From NCBI GenBank assembly GCA_043762325.1, contig JAYUMU010000146.1, forward strand, positions 1-15,967: 15,967 nt of DNA, given 5' to 3'. Within the stretch, counting starts at the first letter, position 1. Every line of letters starts with the position of its first letter. Below, piece after piece: positions 7,411 to 13,340 of this stretch. The translations under genes and the position numbers were made by a program. Source of the DNA: JANXSS01 sp025356535. GTDB lineage: Bacteria; Pseudomonadota; Gammaproteobacteria; Burkholderiales; Burkholderiaceae_D. A model generated the notes under the pieces. It was not told where the DNA came from and searched no databases. It saw only the letters and a program-made list of their open reading frames with translations.

Positions 7411-8303
7411 GGCCTGTGCGGCGGTTGCGCAGGCGCCGCCAGCGCCTGCATGTGTTCGACGATCCTGCCCGGCGTGGTCCACCAGGCCTGGCCGCGCCGG
7501 CGGATCGCCTGCAACGCCTGGCGCAGCAGTTTTAGCCGGTACGGCTGGCCGACCAGATACGGATGCAGCGCAATGCCCATCACCAGCGGCTGGCCGGCGC
7601 TCTGGTGCAGCATTTCGTCGAACTGGTCCTCGATCATGCGGGCAAACGGCAGCATGTCCATCTGGCGCGCCACCAGCATCGGTATGTCGTTGAGTTCCTG
7701 CGGATACGGCACCGACCACAGGCTGCCGGCGCGGGTTCGCAGCAGCGTCGGCTGGTCGTCGTGACACCAGTTCAGCGTATAGGTGTAGCCGCATTCGCGC
7801 AGCAGGTCGGGCGTGGCGGCGCTCTCGGCAATCCAGGGCGAGAGCCAGCCGCGCGGCGCCTGCCCTTCCATCTGGCCGATGCGCTGGCTGCAGCCGGCAA
7901 TGAGCGCGCGTTCGCCGGCTTCGTCGGTGCTGTTCTGGCGCTGTGCGTTGGTATGGCCATGGCCGATGATTTCGTCGCCGCGCTGACGCAGGGCCGCCAT
8001 GAGTTGCGGCGCATGATCGTAGAGCGCGGTATTGATGAGGGCGCCCACCGGTATGTCGAGCCGGTCGAACAGGTCGAGGCAGCGCCAGGCGCCGACGCGG
8101 TTGCCGTATTCGCGCCAGGCGTAGTTGAGCACGTCCGGCTCGGAGGAAGGCGCCAGTTTTGCGCCGAGGCCGCCGCCGAATTCGAAGTGCTCGACGTTGA
8201 AGCCGATGTAGACTGCCAGCCGGTTGCCGTCCGGCCAGGCATAGTCGGCGCGCCCGGTGATCGGCGCATAGTCGAAACGGTCGTGGCTGTTCAGGATGTG
8301 CAT
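7407..8303 (-). CDS. Polysaccharide-deacetylase-family hydrolase (PuuE / cyclic-imide-hydrolase-like)
   Basis: This 298-residue protein has a NodB-homology fold of the PuuE-like subgroup, which includes cofactor-light allantoinases and, as I recall, a bacterial cyclic imide hydrolase of similar length. Visible marks are W-P-D-G-N-R-L-A-V-Y-I-G-F-N-V-E-H-F near 24-41, Y-G-N-R-V-G-A-W-R-C-L-D-L-F, D-E-I-I-G-H-G-H-T-N near 110-119, G-W-L-S-P-W, the D-D-Q-P stretch, and a late A-L-H-P-Y-L-V-G. There is no signal peptide, so it is a cytoplasmic small-molecule hydrolase rather than a cell-wall or chitin enzyme. The start overlaps the transporter fusion by 13 bases and the stop overlaps the amidase start, so translation is coupled. 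Opening a cyclic imide or ureide ring, with the amidase acting next, is an inference from family and neighbours. Confidence 0.85.
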   Translation of the reverse strand: MHILNSHDRFDYAPITGRADYAWPDGNRLAVYIGFNVEHFEFGGGLGAKLAPSSEPDVLNYAWREYGNRVGAWRCLDLFDRLDIPVGALINTALYDHAPQLMAALRQRGDEIIGHGHTNAQRQNSTDEAGERALIAGCSQRIGQMEGQAPRGWLSPWIAESAATPDLLRECGYTYTLNWCHDDQPTLLRTRAGSLWSVPYPQELNDIPMLVARQMDMLPFARMIEDQFDEMLHQSAGQPLVMGIALHPYLVGQPYRLKLLRQALQAIRRRGQAWWTTPGRIVEHMQALAAPAQPPHRP

Positions 8304-10870
8304 GCGGGTAGCAGTTTTCCGAGGTAGGTGTTCTGGATGGCGGGGTCGTCGCGCAAGGCGTCGGCGGCGCCCTGCATGACGACCTGCCCTTGCGCCAGCA
8401 GGTAACCGCGGTCGGCCACTGCCAGCGCCAGCGCGGCGAACTGGTCGACCAGCAGTACGGTCAGGCCGGCCGTGACCAGTTCATCGATGGTGCGGTAGAC
8501 ACCCTGCACGACTTTCGGCGCCAGGCCAAGCGATGGTTCATCCAGGATCAGCACCGCCGGCATGGCCATCAGGCCACGGGCGATTGCCAGCATCTGCTGT
8601 TCGCCGCCCGACAGCAGCGCTGCCGGTTGCTGCAGCCGCTCGGCTAAGCGCGGAAAGCGCCGCAGCATCGCGGCCAGGTTCTCTTCGCGCCGGGCCGCGC
8701 TGGTGGCGTAGCCGCCCAGCAGCAGATTGTCCTGTACCGACAGGCCGGGAAACACCTGACGCCCCTCGGGCACCATCACGAGTCCGGCGCGCGCCATGCG
8801 GTCGGCGCGCGGGCGCGCCGTGACCGGCGACGGTGCTGGCGAACCGTCCTTGCCCGCCGCGTCATCGGCGCCGCCCGCGCCGTCGCGCCCGCCGCTCAGG
8901 CGCACGCTGCCCGTCGACGGCAGCAGGCCGGTCAGCGCGCGCATGAGAGTGCTCTTGCCGGCGCCGTTGGCGCCGACCACGGCCACCATTTCGTGGCGCC
9001 GCACTGCCAGGTCGACGCCGTCGAGCACGCCGATCGGACCATAACCGGCGCGCAGGTCTTGCGCTGCCAGCAGCACCTCGGCGGGCGGCATGCGCGGGCC
9101 GCGCGTCAAGGCCGCGCCGGTGCCGAGATATGCCTGCAGTACGGCCGGATCGTTGCGCACCGTGGCAGCGCTGCCGGCACACAATACGCGGCCGTTTTCC
9201 ATTGCAACGAGCCGGGTGCAGGCCTGCATCACCAGCGGCATGTCATGCTCGACCAGGATCACCGCCAGGCCGCAGCCGGCGATTTTTTGCAAGGTCGCTG
9301 CAAGCGCGGCCTTGTCGGCAAGCCCGAGGCCGGCGGCCGGTTCGTCGAGCAGCAGGGCATGCGGGCGCAAGGCCAGGGCGCGCGCAAGCTCGACCATGCG
9401 GCGGTCGACGAACGGCAGCGCGCCGGCCGGCATGGCCGCATCGCCGGCAAAACCGACCAGCGCCAGCAGATCGGCCACCAATGATTGCGGTTGTGCGCCG
9501 CCGAGCGCGATGGCGAGATTGTCGGCCACGCAAAGCGAATCGAACAGCAGGGTCGTCTGGAAGGTGCGGCCGACACCGGCGCGGGCACAGGCCTGGCTGC
9601 GCCCTGCCGGCAACATCCGTTGGCCCAGCCGCACGCAGCCCGAATCGGGCCGGTAGAAGCCGCCCAGCATGTTCAGCACCGACGTCTTGCCGGCGCCGTT
9701 GGGGCCGATCAGGCCGGTGACTTCGCCGGCGGCAGCGATGAGGGTGACATCGTCGACCGCCTTGAGACCGCCGAAGGTGATGCCGACATGCTCGGCGCTC
9801 AGCGCTGCGCCGGGGCGGGTGAGCCAGGCGGCGGCGCGCGCAGCGCCGGCGGCGGCGTCCTGCCGGGCGTCGCTGGCGGCGTGCGCGCCGGTTTGGCGCC
9901 GCAGGCGTGCGCCGAAGCCGGCAAATGCAGCGGCAAACGCACCGGCCACGCCATTGGGCATGACCGCCAGGATCAGCAGCAGCAGGCTGCCGAAAAACAG
10001 CAGCCGGTATTCCGCCAGCGCCGACAGCGCTTCGGGCAGGGCGGCGATGGCGATGGCGCCGATGAGCGGGCCGGCGCGGCTTTCCAGGCCGCCGAGGATG
10101 ACCAGCAGCAGGAACTGGACCGACAGCATCATGTCGAAATTTTCCGGGCTGATGAAGCCGGCCAGCGGTGCGAACAGTGCGCCGCCCAGGCCGGCGGCGG
10201 CGGCCGAGACGACGAAGGCAGCGGTCTTGATGCGCCACGGATCGATGCCGATGCTGCGCGCGGCAATCTCGCTGTCGCGCACCGCGCGCAAGAGCTTGCC
10301 GAAGCGGCTGCGGCTGATCAGGGCGAACGCCAAAAGGGCAATGCCGGCCACGCCAACCGTGACGCCGACATGGGCGCGCAGCGACAGGAGCACGCCGCCA
10401 AAAGCTGGCTTGTCGATGTTGCTGATGCCGTTGAAGCCGCCGGTGAGCGGCTCGGCCTCGATCAGCACGTTCTGCAGCACCAGGCCAAAGGCGATCGTCA
10501 CCATTGCCAGGTAGGGGCCGCGAACGCGCAGCGCCGGCGCGGCCAGCAGTGCCCCGAGCACCGCCGGCAGCAGCATGGCCAGCGGCAGCGCCAGCCAGAA
10601 CGAGACACTGTAACGGGTCGTCAGGATCGCCGCGACATAGGCGCCGAAGGCGAAGAAACCGGCGTGGCCGATCGACACCTGCCCGGACAGGCCGATGAGC
10701 AGATTCAGGCCGGCGCCGACGATGACGTAGACCGCGGTCAGGCCCAGCAGGTAGAGCCAGTAGGTGTTGGGTGCCAGCGCCACCAGGGACGCCGCCACCA
10801 CCGCCACGGCGCTCCAGGCAGCCAGCGGCAGGCGCGCGGCGGTGCGGCTTGGGCGATGGGTTGTCATCAT
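8291..10870 (-). CDS. LivM-LivG-LivF triple fusion: permease plus two ATPase domains
   Basis: One 859-residue chain carries three parts of a branched-chain-amino-acid/amide type ABC importer. Residues 1-~320 are a LivM-like permease with hydrophobic segments, G-L-S-G-Q-V-S-I-G-H-A near 60-70, R-G-P-Y-L-A-M-V-T and V-I-L-G-G-L-E-S near 257-264. After an Ala/Arg-rich linker (~321-350) comes a LivG-like ATPase: Walker A G389-PNGAGKT396, Q438, Walker B L506-LLDE510 and H542. A LivF-like ATPase follows from ~598: Walker A G633-ANGAGKS640, V-P-E-G-R 700-704, L753-SGGE757 and Walker B 773-778. The V-D-Q-F at the LivF switch position is close to the family's usual V-E-Q-N. The LivG signature reads L-P-F-V-D instead of a recognisable LSGGQ, and the LivF domain has a low-complexity insert (~661-690). 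It would pair with the LivH-type permease whose TGA overlaps its ATG by one base. Confidence 0.93.
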   Translation of the reverse strand: MMTTHRPSRTAARLPLAAWSAVAVVAASLVALAPNTYWLYLLGLTAVYVIVGAGLNLLIGLSGQVSIGHAGFFAFGAYVAAILTTRYSVSFWLALPLAMLLPAVLGALLAAPALRVRGPYLAMVTIAFGLVLQNVLIEAEPLTGGFNGISNIDKPAFGGVLLSLRAHVGVTVGVAGIALLAFALISRSRFGKLLRAVRDSEIAARSIGIDPWRIKTAAFVVSAAAAGLGGALFAPLAGFISPENFDMMLSVQFLLLVILGGLESRAGPLIGAIAIAALPEALSALAEYRLLFFGSLLLLILAVMPNGVAGAFAAAFAGFGARLRRQTGAHAASDARQDAAAGAARAAAWLTRPGAALSAEHVGITFGGLKAVDDVTLIAAAGEVTGLIGPNGAGKTSVLNMLGGFYRPDSGCVRLGQRMLPAGRSQACARAGVGRTFQTTLLFDSLCVADNLAIALGGAQPQSLVADLLALVGFAGDAAMPAGALPFVDRRMVELARALALRPHALLLDEPAAGLGLADKAALAATLQKIAGCGLAVILVEHDMPLVMQACTRLVAMENGRVLCAGSAATVRNDPAVLQAYLGTGAALTRGPRMPPAEVLLAAQDLRAGYGPIGVLDGVDLAVRRHEMVAVVGANGAGKSTLMRALTGLLPSTGSVRLSGGRDGAGGADDAAGKDGSPAPSPVTARPRADRMARAGLVMVPEGRQVFPGLSVQDNLLLGGYATSAARREENLAAMLRRFPRLAERLQQPAALLSGGEQQMLAIARGLMAMPAVLILDEPSLGLAPKVVQGVYRTIDELVTAGLTVLLVDQFAALALAVADRGYLLAQGQVVMQGAADALRDDPAIQNTYLGKLLPACTS

Positions 10871-11742
10871 CAGACTTTCTGCGTTGCGCGCTTGCCGAAG
10901 AGACCTTCGGGTTTTACCGCCAGCACCACCACGACCAGGCCGAAGCCGATGATTTCACGATAGGCCGACGGCAACGACGCGGCAATCGTCGCCTCCACCA
11001 GGCCATACAGGAAACCGGCCAGCATGACGCCGGCGGCGCTGTCGATGCCGCCGATGATGGCAACGGCAAAAGCCTTCAGGCCGAACAGCACGCCCATGCC
11101 GGCGTACACGTTGGTCTTCGGCGCAATCAGCAGCCCGGCGAGTCCGGCCAGTGCGGTCGACACCATGTAGGCAAGCGCTACCAGGCGCGGCACCGCAATG
11201 CCCTGCAGCAGCGCGGCATCCCGGTTCTGGGCCGCCGCCAGCAGCGCCTTGCCGGGCAGCGTGCGCCGCAGGAACACGCCGAGGAAAACGGCGCAGCCGA
11301 TACCGACCACCGGTATGACCAGTTCGATCGGATAGATGCCGGCGCCGAACCAGCGCAACGGCGTCTCCGGCAAGGCCGAGGGCATGCTGCGCGACTCCTT
11401 GCTGAAACCGAGCATGACGGCGTTCTCGAGAATGATGCCGAAGGCGATCGTCGACATCAGCCAGGCAATCGAGCCGTTGCGGGCAAAGGGGGCGACCACC
11501 AGCCAATTGATCAACAGGCCGAGCAGCGCGCACAGCAGCACCGCGCCGAGTGCCGCCAGCCCGAGCGGCAGGCCGCAGCGCACGTGCAGCACGTAGCCGG
11601 CCACCGCACCGGCCATGAGCGAGGCGCCCTGTGAAAAATTCACGGTGCCCGAGACGATGTAGGTGATGTGATAGCCGAGCGCGAGCAGGCCATACATGCT
11701 GCCGGCAACCAGGCCGGCCACGACCACGTCAAGCGGGATCAT
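10870..11742 (-). CDS. LivH-type ABC importer permease
   Basis: This 290-residue inner-membrane protein has about eight hydrophobic segments and the usual LivH length. Family marks include S-M-Y-G-L-L-A-L-G-Y near 15-24, the V-N-F-S-Q-G-A-S stretch near 34-41 where classic LivH has INFAHG, A-A-Q-N-R-D-A-A-L-L-Q-G-I near 170-182, L-K-A-F-A-V-A-I-I-G-G-I near 222-233, and the C-terminal V-K-P-E-G-L-F-G. I chose the ATG at 11742 because it begins homology at the first membrane segment; upstream in-frame codons encode an Arg/Ser-rich stretch unlike the family. It lies 49 bases after the binding-protein stop, and its stop overlaps the fusion protein's start. It supplies the second half of the pore, with the fused LivM domain as partner. 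Confidence 0.92.
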   Translation of the reverse strand: MIPLDVVVAGLVAGSMYGLLALGYHITYIVSGTVNFSQGASLMAGAVAGYVLHVRCGLPLGLAALGAVLLCALLGLLINWLVVAPFARNGSIAWLMSTIAFGIILENAVMLGFSKESRSMPSALPETPLRWFGAGIYPIELVIPVVGIGCAVFLGVFLRRTLPGKALLAAAQNRDAALLQGIAVPRLVALAYMVSTALAGLAGLLIAPKTNVYAGMGVLFGLKAFAVAIIGGIDSAAGVMLAGFLYGLVEATIAASLPSAYREIIGFGLVVVVLAVKPEGLFGKRATQKV

Positions 11743-11791
11743 GGCGCCGCGCCTGCCAGGCGTTGACGACGACGTTGCTGGCGCATGCGGC

Positions 11792-12976
11792 CTACTGCGC
11801 CACCGGCATCGCATTCTTGCCGTCGAACTGCACCCAGACGTAATCGGCATCCTGCAGCGCATCGTTGTCGCCGGTCTTGAACGGCTTTTTATAGGTCTTG
11901 ATCAGGCCGGCGTACTCCGGCACCTTGTAGAACGCCTCGCGCAATTTCTCGCCGTCGGTCGACCCGGCCGCATCGAGCGCCAGCGCGGTGAGCATCATCG
12001 CGTCGTAGGAATTTGCCACGCCGACCGGCGCCAGGATGTCTTCCGGCCCCTTGATCTCGGGGTAGCGTTTCTTCAGTTCGGCCATGACTTTCATGCCAAC
12101 CGGATTCTGCTTGCCGAAAAAACTGTAGGTCTGCATGAAGCGCACATCCTTGTAGCGCGGCCCGGCCAGCTCGTTGAAGCGCCCGCCCGAGATACCCCAG
12201 TGCGACACGACCGGCACGCTCCAGCCCATGCGTTCGAGCGACTTCATGACCTGCGCCGCCGGTGCGGCATTGCCGACCAATATCAGGCTGTCGGCGCCGG
12301 CGTTCTTCAGGCGCACCAGCTGCGGCGTGATGTCGACATCGTTGGCGCCGTATTTTTCCACGCCCGCCAGCGGCAACGCCAGTTCGGCCGATGCCTTCTC
12401 GAGGCCCTTCTGGTTCGACTCGCCCCACGGATTGTTGACCAGGATCGCGCCCGGTTTTTTGGTCGCATGGACTTTCTGGGCGTACTTCATCATCGCCAGG
12501 TCGACCCGCTCGTCCACCGCCGAGACACGAAACATGTAGTTGGGCGTCTTGCCGTTGTGGGTGATGCCGGTGCCGGCCGCCCACACGCCCATGTAAGGAC
12601 GCTTCAACTCCTGCATGACGTTGACCAGCGCGGCCGACACCGGCGTGTCGATGCCGCCAAAGACGATGGCGACGTTTTCCTTTTCGATCAGCTCGCGTGC
12701 GGCCAGTTGCCCCTTGCTCGGATTGGATTCGTCGTCGCGCCGCACCAGCACCAGCTTGCGCCCGCCCAGCACGCCGCCGCGCGCATTGACCTCGTCGATG
12801 GCAATCGACAGCCCGCGCGTGATGGCTTCGCCGGACAGGGCGGAGTTGCCCGTCAATGCCGCAACCAGGCCGATTTTTATCTCCTGTGTACAGGCGCTGC
12901 CGCTGGCGGCTAGCGCGACGCAGGCAAGCAGCAGGCAGCGTGGCAGAAAAAGAAAGCGGGTGGAATGCAGAGCCAT
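11792..12976 (-). CDS. Liv-type periplasmic binding protein (Peripla_BP_6 family)
   Basis: This 394-residue type I binding protein is the recognition subunit for the LivH/LivMGF importer. A signal peptide spans residues 1-~29 (basic M-A-L-H-S-T-R, then a hydrophobic run ending A-A-S-G-S-A-C). The cysteine lacks a proper lipobox, so cleavage by signal peptidase I is favoured. The mature chain begins Q-E-I-K-I-G-L-V-A-A-L-T-G and shows the family pattern A-I-D-E-V-N-A-R-G-G-V-L-G-G-R-K, F-G-G-I-D-T-P-V-S near 106-114, and A-N-S-Y-D-A-M-M-L near 332-340. The ATG follows a strong GAGGA ribosome-binding site at six-base spacing and lies about 25 bases downstream of the start point predicted from the sigma-54 element. 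It heads the operon. Family members bind amino acids, urea, amides and aromatic acids; the ligand is not readable here. Confidence 0.93.
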   Translation of the reverse strand: MALHSTRFLFLPRCLLLACVALAASGSACTQEIKIGLVAALTGNSALSGEAITRGLSIAIDEVNARGGVLGGRKLVLVRRDDESNPSKGQLAARELIEKENVAIVFGGIDTPVSAALVNVMQELKRPYMGVWAAGTGITHNGKTPNYMFRVSAVDERVDLAMMKYAQKVHATKKPGAILVNNPWGESNQKGLEKASAELALPLAGVEKYGANDVDITPQLVRLKNAGADSLILVGNAAPAAQVMKSLERMGWSVPVVSHWGISGGRFNELAGPRYKDVRFMQTYSFFGKQNPVGMKVMAELKKRYPEIKGPEDILAPVGVANSYDAMMLTALALDAAGSTDGEKLREAFYKVPEYAGLIKTYKKPFKTGDNDALQDADYVWVQFDGKNAMPVAQ

Positions 12977-13010
12977 GTGGAATCCTCACAAGTGTTTGTC
13001 GTGTGGAAAG

Positions 13011-13026
13011 TGCAAGAGCCATGCCA
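13011..13026 (-). promoter_or_regulatory. Sigma-54 (RpoN) -24/-12 promoter of the transport/hydrolase operon
   Basis: On the minus strand the 16 bases read TGGCATGGCTCTTGCA. Against the consensus TGGCACG-R-N3-TTGC-W the only mismatch is T for C at the sixth base. The invariant GG (13025-13024) and GC (13013-13012) are separated by exactly ten bases, as sigma-54 requires. The predicted start point near 13000 leaves a leader of about 25 bases that holds the ribosome-binding site of the first gene. Sigma-54 promoters need an enhancer-binding activator such as NtrC, which fits nitrogen scavenging. Confidence 0.75.
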
Positions 13027-13052
13027 GCAAGGCCGGATGAAAACAGCCCGAA

Positions 13053-13072
13053 CTGGTGCAAAGCTGCACCAG
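13053..13072. promoter_or_regulatory. Perfect 8-4-8 palindrome, candidate regulator site
   Basis: CTGGTGCA (13053-13060) and TGCACCAG (13065-13072) are perfect inverted copies around AAGC. The centre is about 62 bases upstream of the predicted sigma-54 start point. The half-site order is opposite to the NtrC consensus (TGCACC-N5-GGTGCA), so another dimeric regulator, for example a local activator or a GntR-type repressor, may bind. No regulator gene is present in the window. Confidence 0.55.
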
Positions 13073-13340
13073 AAGGTGACGTCGATTCACGATTGCGAGC
13101 CCGCACTGCAGGCCGTGCCGTCGCATCGCATCATTTGCCTTCGCCCGTCCCTCCCCCCTCGTGAGGTTATTTTAGCATCACGACGCATCCTTGGAACGAC
13201 GCTTCTTCATTGCGACATTATTTTCGCAACGAATCATCTCCACGAATTAAGAAAGCCCGAAAATTACCGACTAGAAATTCGAAGCTGACTGTCGGGCGTG
13301 GCCTCGGATCGTATGGTTGCCACTATTTTTTTGGTGCGAA

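Larger units (their letters stand above)
12977..13340. other. Divergent intergenic region (364 bases, no gene)
   Basis: This region separates the minus-strand operon from the plus-strand HEFAH gene. Its left third holds the ribosome-binding site, the sigma-54 promoter and the palindrome described separately. The right part (about 13155-13340) is visibly more AT-rich, with runs such as TTATTTTAGC and CTATTTTTTTGG. It contains a short inverted repeat, TTGCGA (13210-13215) and TCGCAA (13224-13229), with an 8-base spacer. I saw no ORF with coding character, no RNA gene and no convincing -35/-10 pair for the rightward gene. Confidence 0.6.

Noticed and set aside
7411..7794. N-terminal extension of the amidase frame
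   Set aside because: Those 128 codons lie opposite no family homology, overlap the deacetylase-family gene in another frame, and lack a ribosome-binding site. The ATGA overlap at 7407-7410 gives a natural start.
9485..10963. Long plus-strand open frame (492 codons) opposite the LivMGF fusion
   Set aside because: The translation is Gln/Ala/Gly/Asp-rich, matches no family, and lies opposite well-supported transporter domains. Similar frames at 869-2530 and 4507-6447 were dropped for the same reason.
13053..13072. Reading the palindrome as an NtrC site
   Set aside because: NtrC sites have TGCACC first and GGTGCA second around about five bases. Here the order is reversed, so it was kept only as a site for an unknown regulator.
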